A DNA stretch of 64,000 nt from DATLFA01 sp039915945 (lineage in GTDB: Bacteria; Actinomycetota; Acidimicrobiia; Acidimicrobiales; WLNW01), in assembly GCA_039915945.1 (NCBI GenBank), contig JBDSMH010000049.1:39004-103003 (forward strand), read 5' to 3'. Within the stretch, counting starts at the first letter, position 1, and each line of letters begins with the position of its first letter. Below are positions 43,486 through 52,030 of the stretch, one piece after another. Position numbers and translations under genes: made by a program. The notes under the pieces were generated by a model. That model was not told where the DNA came from and ran no database searches. It worked only from the letters and a program-made list of their open reading frames with translations.

Positions 43486-44163
43486 TCACGCGGGACTGAG
43501 GGCATCGATATCGACCTGGCAGCCGTCGCGGTCGACGAGCGAGCGAAACGCGAGCACCTGCGCGTCGCCCATCTCGTCGACGAAGCCTTCGACCAGGCCG
43601 CGGTGCAGCCCGCAGACGAGTGTCGGGTTGGCTTCGGCCAGGTCACGGAACGGGCAGTGCATGAAGCCGATCGTGAGGCAGTCGTCGCCGTCGGCGATCT
43701 CGGGGTCGAACCCGAGGCGGGTCAACTCCCCGAGCAGCGCTCGACCGGGAGGCGCGCCGCGCCAGACACGCGCCGCGTCATGGCCCTGCTCGCGCCCGAC
43801 GTCAACGGCGTCGTCGCCGGTGACACCGGCATCGCTGGCCACCCGCAGCAGCATGCGGGCCACGAGCGGCATGACCCGGGGCTCGAGACCGAGCGACGGT
43901 GCGTCGGGGGCCAACGAATAGAGGTGCTGGGGCCGGCCCACGCCGCCGCGGCTGTCGATGCGCTGGTCGAGCAAGCCGAGTTCACGCATGCGCTCGAGGT
44001 GGGGCCGCACCGTGTTGGCGTGCAAGGCCAGCGTGCGGGCGATGTCGGCGGTCGCCAGCGGGTGCGGCGAACGGGCCAACTCGAGGTAGATGGCATAGCG
44101 CGTGTTGTCGCCCAAAACCTTGAGGACCTCTAGGCGGTCGAATGGATCGTCGGCGTCAGCCAC
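43486..44163 (-). CDS. SufR/ArsR-like winged-helix regulator with C-terminal cysteines
   Basis: The 225-residue protein has an N-terminal winged HTH (LKVLGDNTRYAIYLELARSP, then TADIARTLALHANTVRPHLE). The C-terminal sensor region has GFMHCPFRDLAEANPTLVCG, followed 30 residues later by DGCQVD. This layout fits SufR-like regulators that bind an Fe-S cluster. It is divergent from mrp with 39 bp between start codons. TAAACT lies 6 nt before the GTG at 44163. A repressor of Fe-S assembly genes is plausible but not shown. Confidence 0.82.
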   Translation of the reverse strand: MADADDPFDRLEVLKVLGDNTRYAIYLELARSPHPLATADIARTLALHANTVRPHLERMRELGLLDQRIDSRGGVGRPQHLYSLAPDAPSLGLEPRVMPLVARMLLRVASDAGVTGDDAVDVGREQGHDAARVWRGAPPGRALLGELTRLGFDPEIADGDDCLTIGFMHCPFRDLAEANPTLVCGLHRGLVEGFVDEMGDAQVLAFRSLVDRDGCQVDIDALSPA

Positions 44164-44169
44164 AATCAG

Positions 44170-44175
44170 AGTTTA
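44170..44175 (-). promoter_or_regulatory. Putative leaderless -10 box of the SufR-like gene
   Basis: TAAACT on the minus strand, exactly 6 nt before the GTG at 44163. Confidence 0.5.
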
Positions 44176-44190
44176 CACGGGCCCGGCCGG

Positions 44191-44196
44191 TAGAAT
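44191..44196 (+). promoter_or_regulatory. Putative leaderless -10 box of mrp
   Basis: TAGAAT, exactly 6 nt before the GTG at 44203. The two divergent boxes are only 15 bp apart. Confidence 0.5.
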
Positions 44197-44202
44197 GCCT
44201 TC

Positions 44203-45381
44203 GTGACCACAGACGCCGCTCTCCCGACAGCTGAGCACGTCATGAATTTGCTCCGCGGGGTGATCGACCCCGAGCTGGGTAGCGACATCGTCGAGCTCGG
44301 GATGGCAAAGGGGGCCGTGGTCGACGCCGACGGCACGGTCCACGTGCGCATCGGGCTCACGACGGCCGGTTGCCCGCTGCGGGCGCAGATCCAGCGCGAC
44401 ATCAAGGCCCGCATCGAGAACCTTCCCGCGGTCACCAAGGTCCACATCGACTGGACCGAGCTCACCCAGGAAGAAAAGGCCGCGGCCATGGCCAAGGCTC
44501 GTTGGAACAAGGCCCAGGACGCGCCGGTCACCGCGGTGTCGGCAACGACCCGCGTGCTCATGGTGGCGTCGGGCAAGGGTGGCGTGGGCAAGTCGTCGAT
44601 CAGCGCCAACATCGCGGCCGGTCTCGCCCAGCGCGGCTTCACCGTCGGCGTACTCGACGCAGACATCTGGGGTTTCTCGATCCCGCGCATGCTCGGCATC
44701 GACGGTCGCCTCGGCGGCACCGTCGACTCTGACGGCACCAAGCGCATCACACCGCACGAAAAGCGCATCGGTACCGGCCTTCTCAAGGTCGTTTCGATGG
44801 GTTTCCTCGTCGATCAAGAAGAAACCGCATTGATGTGGCGCGGCCTGATGCTGAATCGGGCGGTGCAGCATTTCCTCGAAGACGTGCAGTGGGGCGAGAT
44901 GGACTATCTCGTCATCGACATGCCACCCGGCACGGGTGACGTGCAGATGGGACTGGCCCGCATGTTGCCGCGGGCCGAGATGATCATCGTCACATCACCG
45001 TCGAAGGTCGCACAAAAAGTCGCCGTGCGCGTCGCCAATGTCGGACGCAGCACGTATCTCCGCATCGTCGGCGTCATCGAAAACATGTCGTCCTTCGTCA
45101 ACGAAGAAGGCAAGGTCTACGAGTTGTTCGGGCGGGGCGGCGGCGAAGAGCTGGCGCGCGACGTCGGCGTGCCTTTGCTCGGCAAGGTCCCCATCGACCG
45201 TGCCGTAGCCCTCGGGGGCGACGACGGCGAACCAGTGGTCTTCACTACCGGTCCTGCGGCCGACGCGCTCAATGCCATCATCGACACGCTCGTGTCCGAG
45301 GCCGTGCCGCCGATCGCGATGGAATCGTGTTCGGCCCGCATGCTCGACGCCGTGATGGCCGCCCTCGACGCCCACGACTGA
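44203..45381 (+). CDS. mrp: Mrp/ApbC-type P-loop Fe-S carrier
   Basis: The 392-residue protein has an N-terminal MIP18/DUF59 domain (VIDPELGSDIVELGM, then GLTTAGCPLRAQI) and a P-loop NTPase domain with the deviant Walker A ASGKGGVGKSSISAN, DADIWGFSIPRMLG and MPPGTGDVQMGLA. The CxxC that binds the cluster in other Mrp proteins is replaced (NMSSFVNEEGKVYELFG), a variant I believe is common in actinobacteria. It probably matures Fe-S proteins. It is divergent from the SufR-like gene. Confidence 0.92.
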   Translation: MTTDAALPTAEHVMNLLRGVIDPELGSDIVELGMAKGAVVDADGTVHVRIGLTTAGCPLRAQIQRDIKARIENLPAVTKVHIDWTELTQEEKAAAMAKARWNKAQDAPVTAVSATTRVLMVASGKGGVGKSSISANIAAGLAQRGFTVGVLDADIWGFSIPRMLGIDGRLGGTVDSDGTKRITPHEKRIGTGLLKVVSMGFLVDQEETALMWRGLMLNRAVQHFLEDVQWGEMDYLVIDMPPGTGDVQMGLARMLPRAEMIIVTSPSKVAQKVAVRVANVGRSTYLRIVGVIENMSSFVNEEGKVYELFGRGGGEELARDVGVPLLGKVPIDRAVALGGDDGEPVVFTTGPAADALNAIIDTLVSEAVPPIAMESCSARMLDAVMAALDAHD

Positions 45382-45416
45382 CCCTCCGGCGCCGCCAAAA
45401 GGCTTGATTTCCTGGC

Positions 45417-47048
45417 ATGACAGGCCGATGGAGACCCTGTCAGCGCACGATCATGGACTTGACTCGCAACACCTCCAAATGGGATCGCCGGGTGAACGCC
45501 GCCGCGGGGCGACTTCGCACGAACGACAAGGTCATCGAAGTGGACACTGCGCGCCCGGCGCCACTGATCCCACCCGACCTCGCACCCGACGACATGGCCG
45601 CGGCCGAAGCGTTGCTGCGGGCCGCGTCGACGACCCATCCATTCGAGGCGACCCTGCTCGTGCGGCGCATGCTCGCCAGCGAGACTGCGTACTACCGCCT
45701 GTGGATTCGTAGCGATGCCGACGGTGTGCAGAGTGATCTCATTCACGACACCGCGCTGACCGACCCGCTCACCGCGCTACCCGGACGCGGTGTGCTGAGT
45801 GAAGAGATTCGTCATGCGATCGAGCAGTCGACGCCGGAGCAACGTGTCGCGGTGATCTTGCTCGGCATCGATCGCTTCCGCGCCGTGAACGAAGCCCGCG
45901 GGTACCACGGTGGCGACGAGTTGTTGCAGTGGGTCGGATGGACGCTGCAGCGACGCGTGCGCGACGCTGATTTCGTTGGTCGTCTCGGCGGCGATGAGTT
46001 CCTCATCATCGCGACGGGACTACGCGGTGAAGACGACGCGTTCGCGTTCGCCGATTCACTGCGCGCGTGCACCACGACGCGCGAAGCAATGGGCGGTCCC
46101 GCCAACGGCGTCACGCTGAGCGCGGGTGTTGCGGTCGGCGATGTCACGCGCTCGCCCGACGAATTGTTGCTCGAGGCCGACAAGGCCCTCGCCGTTGCCA
46201 AGAAGGACGGACGCGACCGCACGCAGATCTACGACGCTCGCCTCGGCCAGATCACACAACAGCGCATCAACGCCGACGAACGTTTGCGCCGCGCGCTCGA
46301 GGCCGGTGCGATCGACAACAACTACCAACCGATTCTCGAAACGGCCACGGGCGCCATTGTCGCGATGGAGACTTTGATCCGTCTCGCCGACGACAACCAG
46401 CTGCCGCTGCGCCCGTTCGAGATCCTGCGGGCCGCGAAGGACACCGGCCTGCTCGGCCAAGTCGACATGCACGTGCTGACCCAGGCGTGCGCCACCATCG
46501 CGCAATGGACGGCGTTCGCGCCCGAATTGGTGATGACGCTCAACCTTCACATCAAGCAGTTCCGCGACCCGAAGCTGACGATGGCCGTTGCCCACGCCAC
46601 CAAGCGGGTCGGGCTCAGCACCGAGAATCTCGGATTCGAAGTCGACCAGTCGATCCTCGCCGACATGAACGAAGCCTTCGAGATCACGCAACGGCTGCAG
46701 GGCATGGGCGTGAAGATCTATATCGAAGCGTTCCAAGGCAGCACGGGCGCGATCAAGAAGGTCAAAGAGTTGCAACCCGACGGCGTCAAGCTCGATCGCC
46801 TACTCGTGGCCGCGCTCGACGAACCGTGGGGCAAAGCACTCGTCGAACCGATCGTGAGGGCGCTCGTCGACGACGACATCGAAGTCACCGCGGTCGGCGT
46901 GGCGACGCACGCGCAACTCGACCAACTGCGCGACATGGGCTGTCAGCGCGTGCAGGGCTACCTCTTCGCTCCGCCGCTGCCCGCCGCGTTGGCGCAGGCG
47001 ATCTTGCTCGACAACCGACGCAAGCCCGTGCCCACGTCGCTCTTCTAG
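45417..47048 (+). CDS. GGDEF protein with degenerate EAL domain
   Basis: The 543-residue cytosolic protein has an N-terminal region of unknown fold (about 1-110), a GGDEF domain (about 115-280) with intact GGDEF at 191-195, and an EAL-like domain (about 285-535). In the latter the catalytic motifs are altered: METLIRL for EALxR, FEVDQS for ELTES, EAFQGSTGA for DDFGTGYSS. It should make c-di-GMP but not cleave it. An internal ATG at 45453 is an alternative start. It is convergent with fxsA. Confidence 0.9.
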   Translation: MTGRWRPCQRTIMDLTRNTSKWDRRVNAAAGRLRTNDKVIEVDTARPAPLIPPDLAPDDMAAAEALLRAASTTHPFEATLLVRRMLASETAYYRLWIRSDADGVQSDLIHDTALTDPLTALPGRGVLSEEIRHAIEQSTPEQRVAVILLGIDRFRAVNEARGYHGGDELLQWVGWTLQRRVRDADFVGRLGGDEFLIIATGLRGEDDAFAFADSLRACTTTREAMGGPANGVTLSAGVAVGDVTRSPDELLLEADKALAVAKKDGRDRTQIYDARLGQITQQRINADERLRRALEAGAIDNNYQPILETATGAIVAMETLIRLADDNQLPLRPFEILRAAKDTGLLGQVDMHVLTQACATIAQWTAFAPELVMTLNLHIKQFRDPKLTMAVAHATKRVGLSTENLGFEVDQSILADMNEAFEITQRLQGMGVKIYIEAFQGSTGAIKKVKELQPDGVKLDRLLVAALDEPWGKALVEPIVRALVDDDIEVTAVGVATHAQLDQLRDMGCQRVQGYLFAPPLPAALAQAILLDNRRKPVPTSLF

Positions 47049-47058
47049 GGCCCGAGAG

Positions 47059-47550
47059 CTAGGGCCCGAGCTCGCCCGAGGGGTCACGCCGCGGTCGATT
47101 CTCTCGTCCCTCGGTATCGATGATGTCGTCGTTGACCACGATGCGCGACCACATACCGCCACCGCGATTGGCGGCGTTCTTGTAGACGTCGATGCGCGAT
47201 CGGTAGCGGCGGATCAGCAGGCCGCGCAACGCCATACGCGTGGGCGGGAACAAGAGCAAGATGCCGAACGCGTCGGTGATGAACCCGGGCGTGAACAGCA
47301 GCGCGCCGGCGACCAAGAGGAGCAACCCGTCGACGACGGTCTTGGTCGGTACGGTGCCCTCGCTCAGTTCGCGCTGGATGCGCATCACCATGGCGAGACC
47401 CTGGCGGCGCACCAGCCAGGCACCGATGATGCTGACCAACAGCAGGACCGCAAGCGTGTCGAGCCACCCGAAGGCGCCGGCCACCTTGAACATGACGATC
47501 AGCTCGGCGACGGGCACCGCGATGACCAAGAGAAGGACGAGCAAGAACAC
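47059..47550 (-). CDS. fxsA: FxsA-family membrane protein
   Basis: The 163-residue protein begins VFLLVLLLVIAVPVAELIVM and has the family motifs ELIVMFKVAGAFGWLDTL, GAWLVRRQGLAM and LLLLVAGALLFTPGFITDA, with four hydrophobic segments and a charged tail. FxsA was first seen through its effect on phage T7 exclusion in E. coli. The GTG at 47550 lies 6 nt after TACGAT; longer in-frame starts overlap the divergent kinase-like gene. Confidence 0.9.
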   Translation of the reverse strand: MFLLVLLLVIAVPVAELIVMFKVAGAFGWLDTLAVLLLVSIIGAWLVRRQGLAMVMRIQRELSEGTVPTKTVVDGLLLLVAGALLFTPGFITDAFGILLLFPPTRMALRGLLIRRYRSRIDVYKNAANRGGGMWSRIVVNDDIIDTEGRENRPRRDPSGELGP

Positions 47551-47556
47551 GCCTGC

Positions 47557-47562
47557 ATCGTA
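47557..47562 (-). promoter_or_regulatory. Putative leaderless -10 box of fxsA
   Basis: TACGAT on the minus strand, exactly 6 nt before the GTG at 47550. Confidence 0.45.
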
Positions 47563-47568
47563 GAGCGC

Positions 47569-47574
47569 TACCGT
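47569..47574 (+). promoter_or_regulatory. Putative leaderless -10 box of the kinase-selA-selB operon
   Basis: TACCGT, exactly 6 nt before the ATG at 47581. It would drive the kinase-like gene and probably selA-selB. Confidence 0.45.
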
Positions 47575-47580
47575 CGATGC

Positions 47581-48672
47581 ATGGTCCCGGCAACGATCGA
47601 CGACATCGACTCCGCGTGGCTCGAAGACATTTTGGCCACCGCGGGCTTCGGGCGAGTGTGGCTCGACGACATCGTGGTCGAGGCGCTGGCGGTCGGCGTC
47701 GGCCTGCTCGGCTCGGTCGCCCGCGTGCGGCTCGTCCACACCGTCGAGGGCGCTCCGTCGACGGTGATCGTGAAGCTGCCGTCGCAGGACATGCGGGCCC
47801 GATCGATCGCCGATCAGTTCGGCTACTACCGCCGTGAGGCGGGCACCTACCGCGACCTGCTGCACGACCTCCCACGCGACGAGGTGCGCACCCCACAGTG
47901 CTACGCCATCGCCGATGGCCCCATCGGGCCCGTGCTCGTGCTCGAAGACCTGCCGCATGCCGTGGGCGATCAAGTTGCCGGGGCTTCGCGCGAGCAGGCA
48001 CTCGCCGCCGCCGAACTACTGGCGAACATCCACGCACGGTTCTGGGACAGCGATGTCTTGCACCAACAGGCGTGGCTACCCAGCCCGACCGACGAGGTGA
48101 TCGCGGGCTATGGCCGGCTGTTCGAGTTGACGTGGCCGATGTTCGTGAACAGCTTCGGGTCACACCTGCCGCGCGAACATCTCGGCGCGGCCGAGCGCGC
48201 CATCACGCACTTCGACCGGGTCGCCCAGCGCTTCGCGCAGGCGCCGCAGACGTTGATCCACGGCGACTTCCGGCTCGACAACATGTTGTTCGCGCCCGAC
48301 GAGCTGGCGCCGAACGACGAACCGACGGCGCACGTCCTCGACTGGCAGCTCGCCGCCCGCGGACGGGGCCCGTACGATCTGGCGTTCTTCGTCGCCGGCA
48401 GCGTCACCGCGAACCAGCGGCGCCTACACGAGCGGGCGATCATCGAGCGCTATCACGGATACCTCCAACTGGGCGGCGTCAGCGACTACACGCTCGAAGA
48501 CTGCTGGCGCGACTATCACTGGGGCCACGTGCTCAACCTGCCCAACCCCATCACGGCGGCGGTCGCAGTGCCGCCGGGCAACGAACGGGGCCGGCAACTG
48601 TTGGCGAGCAACGCCGAACGCGCGCTCGCGGCCATCGCCGACTTCGACCGCAGAGGCTTTTTCAATGACTGA
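47581..48672 (+). CDS. APH/EcKinase-like phosphotransferase
   Basis: The 363-residue protein kinase-fold enzyme has the N-lobe lysine in STVIVKLPSQD, the hinge LVLEDLPHAVGDQ, the catalytic loop LIHGDFRLDNMLFAP (Brenner motif HxDxxxxN) and the metal Asp in HVLDWQLAARGRGPYDLAFF. These are aminoglycoside-phosphotransferase/EcKinase family motifs; the usual substrates are small molecules such as choline, amino sugars or CoA-related alcohols. selA starts 9 bp downstream, so co-transcription is likely. Whether it acts in selenium metabolism is unknown. Confidence 0.85.
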   Translation: MVPATIDDIDSAWLEDILATAGFGRVWLDDIVVEALAVGVGLLGSVARVRLVHTVEGAPSTVIVKLPSQDMRARSIADQFGYYRREAGTYRDLLHDLPRDEVRTPQCYAIADGPIGPVLVLEDLPHAVGDQVAGASREQALAAAELLANIHARFWDSDVLHQQAWLPSPTDEVIAGYGRLFELTWPMFVNSFGSHLPREHLGAAERAITHFDRVAQRFAQAPQTLIHGDFRLDNMLFAPDELAPNDEPTAHVLDWQLAARGRGPYDLAFFVAGSVTANQRRLHERAIIERYHGYLQLGGVSDYTLEDCWRDYHWGHVLNLPNPITAAVAVPPGNERGRQLLASNAERALAAIADFDRRGFFND

Positions 48673-48681
48673 GCGGGATTC

Positions 48682-49947
48682 ATGAGTGACGCCGACCGGC
48701 CACCATCCGTCGACCGCTTGGCGCGTTCGCTGGCGGACACCGGGCTGCCGCATCCGCTGCTCGTCGACGTCGCTCGCCGAGCGATCGCGGCGGGCGAATC
48801 GTCCACCGTCGAGGCCCGCGCCCGCGCCGATGCATCCGCACTCGCGCGCACGTTGCTGCAACCGCTGATCAACGCAACCGGGGTGTTGTTGCACACCAAC
48901 CTCGGGCGCGCGCCCTACGCGCCGCCGCTGTACGAGGGCTATACCAATCTCGAGCTCGATCTCGCGACCGGCGAGCGTGGCTCGCGCCACGCGCACGCCG
49001 CGAGCCTCATGGCCCGCGCGTGCGGCGCCGACGCCGCGATCATCGTCAACAACTGCGCGGCCGCGGTGCTGCTCGTGCTCGCCGCTCTGGCCAACGGCCG
49101 CGGCGCGGTCGTGTCGAGAGGTGAGCTCGTCGAGATCGGCGGCGGCTTTCGCGTGCCCGAAGTGATGGCGCAGTCGGGCGCCCGGCTCATCGAAGTCGGC
49201 ACCACCAACCGCACGCGCCGCGCCGACTTCGAGCGCGCGATCGCCGACAACAACGATGTCGCGCTCGTGATGCAAGTGCATCAGAGCAACTACCGCATCG
49301 TCGGCTTCACCGAAGCACCCGATGCGAGCGAGCTCGCCACCCTCGGCCCTCCGCTCGTCGTCGACATCGGCTCGGGCCTTCTCGACGCGGCGTGTCCGTG
49401 GCTATCCAACGGCCCGCCGTCGTGGCTGCGCGACGAGCCCGCGGCGCGACAGACGCTCGACGCGGGGGCGGCGCTCGTGACCTTTTCCGGCGACAAGTTG
49501 TTGGGCGGCCCGCAAGCAGGTGTCATCGCCGGACGAGCGGACCTCGTACAACGCTGCGCCAAGCACCCACTCGCACGCGCGCTGCGCCCGGGCGGTCTGG
49601 TGTTGCAATCGATGCAGCATCTCGCGCTGGCGTACCTTCGCCGCGACGGCAATGCCATCCCCTTCTGGCGGGCGGCCACCGCACCGATATCCGAACTACG
49701 TGATCGGGCGACTGCACTCGGTCGGGGCAAGGTCGTCGACGCCATGGCGGTGCCCGGCGGTGGCACATTGCCCGGCGTCGAGATTCCGTCGATCGCAGTC
49801 GCGCTCGATGGCGATCACACTTCCGCATTGCGCGCGTGGTCGCCGGCGATCATCGCGCGCGTCAACGAAAGCGCCACGTATTTAGATCTGCGCACCATCG
49901 ATCCGTCGGACGACGCGCTCGTGCGCGCCGCATTGGCCGCACTCTGA
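48682..49947 (+). CDS. selA: L-seryl-tRNA(Sec) selenium transferase
   Basis: PLP enzyme that converts Ser-tRNA(Sec) to Sec-tRNA(Sec) using selenophosphate. The 421-residue protein has the N-terminal tRNA-binding helices, NATGVLLHTNLGRAP, NNCAAAVLLVLAAL, GTTNRT and the PLP-lysine motif SGDKLLGGPQAG (Lys about 272), then RALRPGGLVLQSMQ. The length is near the usual 450-460 residues, slightly short at both ends. Its stop overlaps the selB start by one base (TGATG). tRNA-Sec is present at 32.4 kb. Confidence 0.95.
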   Translation: MSDADRPPSVDRLARSLADTGLPHPLLVDVARRAIAAGESSTVEARARADASALARTLLQPLINATGVLLHTNLGRAPYAPPLYEGYTNLELDLATGERGSRHAHAASLMARACGADAAIIVNNCAAAVLLVLAALANGRGAVVSRGELVEIGGGFRVPEVMAQSGARLIEVGTTNRTRRADFERAIADNNDVALVMQVHQSNYRIVGFTEAPDASELATLGPPLVVDIGSGLLDAACPWLSNGPPSWLRDEPAARQTLDAGAALVTFSGDKLLGGPQAGVIAGRADLVQRCAKHPLARALRPGGLVLQSMQHLALAYLRRDGNAIPFWRAATAPISELRDRATALGRGKVVDAMAVPGGGTLPGVEIPSIAVALDGDHTSALRAWSPAIIARVNESATYLDLRTIDPSDDALVRAALAAL

Positions 49948-51659
49948 TGCACGTCATCTCCACGGCGGGCCATGTCGACCACGGCAAATCCACGTTGGTG
50001 CACACGCTCACCGGTATCGATCCCGATCGATGGGCCGAAGAAAAGGCGCGCGGGCTCACCATCGATCTGGGATTCGCATCGTGCAAGCTGCCCTCGGGTC
50101 GCTCGATTGCGATCATCGATGTGCCGGGCCACGTGCGCTTCATCAAGAACATGCTCGCGGGTGTCGGTGCCATCGACGCCTGCATCTTCGTCGTCGCGGC
50201 AACCGAAGGTTGGAAGCCGCAGTCAGAAGAGCACCTACGAATTCTCGAGTTGCTGGGCGTGCAACACGGAGTGATCGCACTGACCAAAGTCGGCATAGCC
50301 GACGACGATTTACGCGAACTCGCTCGCATCGACGTCGAAGAACACGTTGCCGGCACGTTTCTCGAAGATGCCGAGTTGATCGAGATCGACTGCATCGAGA
50401 GCATCGGTGTCGACGAATTCCGGTCGGCCCTCGACCGACTGATCGACTCGACGCCGGCCGCCGCGGACGTTGGTCGGCCCCGGTTGTGGATCGACCGCGC
50501 CTTCGCCGCCAAGGGTGCGGGCACGGTGGTGACCGGTACGTTGACCGGCGGTCGCCTGCGGGTCGACGACGAGATCGTGTTGTGGCCCGAGGGGCGCCCG
50601 GTCCGAGTACGTGGTCTGCAGAGCCACCACGAAAGTCGCACCAAGATCGGCCCGGGCAACCGCGTCGCCGTCAATCTCGCGGGTGTCTCCCACGAAGACG
50701 TCGAGCGCGGCCATGTGCTCGTCGCGCCGAATCAATGGCACGTGACCCGGCGCGTCGATGCGGAGTTGCGCGTGCTCGACTCGCTCTCCCACGTCGTATC
50801 GCGGCGCGGCGCCTACGTGGCCTACATCGGCTCGGAAGAGCAACCGGTCAAGCTGCGCATCCTCGGTCCCAACTCGATCGCGCCGGGCAACGTCGGCCAG
50901 GTCCGCATGCATCTGCGCGATGCCGTGCCTCTGTTGCCGGGCGACCGCTTCGTCCTGCGCGAGAGCGGGCGGGCCGAGACCGTCGGCGGCGGCGAAGTGC
51001 TCGACGTCGAACCGATCGTCCCCGCGTCGCGCGCCCGGCCCGACCGTTCGGTCGACCGGGTCATCGCCGAGCGGCGCTGGATCGAACCCGCGCGGCTGCA
51101 CTTGTTGACCGGCGAACGGCGCACCGCCACGGTCGGCAAGTGGGTGGTCGACCCCGACGTGCTCGAGCGCACACTGGCCGACCTGCGCACGCGTATCGAG
51201 GCTGCCGGTCCGCTCGGCCTCGACGTCGCGTCGCTCGACGAACACGAGCGCGCCGGCCTCGCGCTGCTCGGCGAGATCGCGGTCGAGAGCGGCCGCGCCC
51301 GACCGCGCGGGCAGGCCGACCCCCTTGCCGATCACCCCTACGTGGCTGCGCTCGAGGCCTCGCTGTTGGCCCCGCCGGATCCGGTCGGCGTCGACCGCGC
51401 CGAGCTACGCGAGTTGGTCAAAAGCGGGCGGGTAGTGGAAGTCGACGGTGTGTTCTTCGCGCCCTCAGCGTTCGATCGGGCCGCGCAACTGTGCGCCCAA
51501 CTGCTGCGCGAACACCCCGACGGCTTCACCGTGGCCGACTTTCGCGACGCGGCCCACAACAGCCGCAAACACGCGTTGCCGATCTTGAACCGGCTCGACG
51601 CCACGGGTGTGTCGCGCCGGCGCGGCGACTACCGCATCGCCGGGCCGAGACTGCCCTAG
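49947..51659 (+). CDS. selB: Selenocysteine-specific elongation factor
   Basis: GTPase that carries Sec-tRNA to UGA codons at a SECIS element. The 570-residue protein has G1 GHVDHGKSTLVHTLTG at residues 8-23, G3 DVPGHVRFIKNML and a G4 region ALTKVGIADDD. EF-Tu-like domains 2 and 3 follow, then C-terminal winged helices (GFTVADFRDAAHNSRKHALP) that bind the SECIS RNA. The ATG at 49947 overlaps the selA stop. Length is slightly below E. coli SelB. Confidence 0.95.
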   Translation: MHVISTAGHVDHGKSTLVHTLTGIDPDRWAEEKARGLTIDLGFASCKLPSGRSIAIIDVPGHVRFIKNMLAGVGAIDACIFVVAATEGWKPQSEEHLRILELLGVQHGVIALTKVGIADDDLRELARIDVEEHVAGTFLEDAELIEIDCIESIGVDEFRSALDRLIDSTPAAADVGRPRLWIDRAFAAKGAGTVVTGTLTGGRLRVDDEIVLWPEGRPVRVRGLQSHHESRTKIGPGNRVAVNLAGVSHEDVERGHVLVAPNQWHVTRRVDAELRVLDSLSHVVSRRGAYVAYIGSEEQPVKLRILGPNSIAPGNVGQVRMHLRDAVPLLPGDRFVLRESGRAETVGGGEVLDVEPIVPASRARPDRSVDRVIAERRWIEPARLHLLTGERRTATVGKWVVDPDVLERTLADLRTRIEAAGPLGLDVASLDEHERAGLALLGEIAVESGRARPRGQADPLADHPYVAALEASLLAPPDPVGVDRAELRELVKSGRVVEVDGVFFAPSAFDRAAQLCAQLLREHPDGFTVADFRDAAHNSRKHALPILNRLDATGVSRRRGDYRIAGPRLP

Positions 51660-51671
51660 TCCCCGCTCAGA

Positions 51672-51686
51672 GGGCCGCTCGGGCCC
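51672..51686. terminator. Hairpin between convergent selB and whiB
   Basis: GGGCC-GCTCG-GGCCC lies between the two convergent stop codons and could end transcription from both sides. The same 13-mer agggccgctcggg occurs at 40471, where a G-U pair preserves the stem. Confidence 0.45.
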
Positions 51687-51687
51687 G

Positions 51688-51948
51688 CTATTTGGTGAGC
51701 ATGCCCCGGCGCTCGAGCTCGTTGAGACCGCCCCAGATGCCATGCGGCTCTCGGATGCGCAGCGCGTACTCGAGGCAATCCTTGCGCACCGAGCACGACG
51801 CGCAGATGGCCTTGGCCCGCTGCTCACGCTCAGCTTTCTCGTCTTTGCGCTCAAAAGTGGACGGCGGGAAGAACATCACCGCCTGCGGCCCGCGACAGGC
51901 TGCTCGAACTTGCCATTCGACTTCAGAAGCTTGCGTCGTCACGGCCAC
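51688..51948 (-). CDS. WhiB-family Fe-S transcription factor
   Basis: The 86-residue protein has four conserved cysteines (RAACRGPQ and ICASCSVRKDC) for a [4Fe-4S] cluster and the turn motif GIWGGLNELERRG that contacts sigma factor. The FFPP segment is typical of Wbl proteins. In mycobacteria the paired Get3-like ATPase genes also lie beside a whiB gene (whiB4); here nfeD intervenes, and sequence features are closer to generic WhiB proteins than to WhiB4. The GTG at 51948 was chosen. Confidence 0.92.
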   Translation of the reverse strand: MAVTTQASEVEWQVRAACRGPQAVMFFPPSTFERKDEKAEREQRAKAICASCSVRKDCLEYALRIREPHGIWGGLNELERRGMLTK

Positions 51949-51966
51949 AACTACCCCCGTTTCGGG

Positions 51967-51996
51967 ACCATATCGTTGCCCCTAGCCATCGCACAA
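51967..51996 (-). promoter_or_regulatory. Putative whiB promoter
   Basis: Minus-strand TTGTGC (51996-51991), an 18-bp spacer and TATGGT (51972-51967), 18 nt before the whiB GTG. It is a reasonable SigA-type promoter. Confidence 0.45.
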
Positions 51997-52030
51997 GGCG
52001 AGACCTGATACCAGTAACATACCCGCCCCC

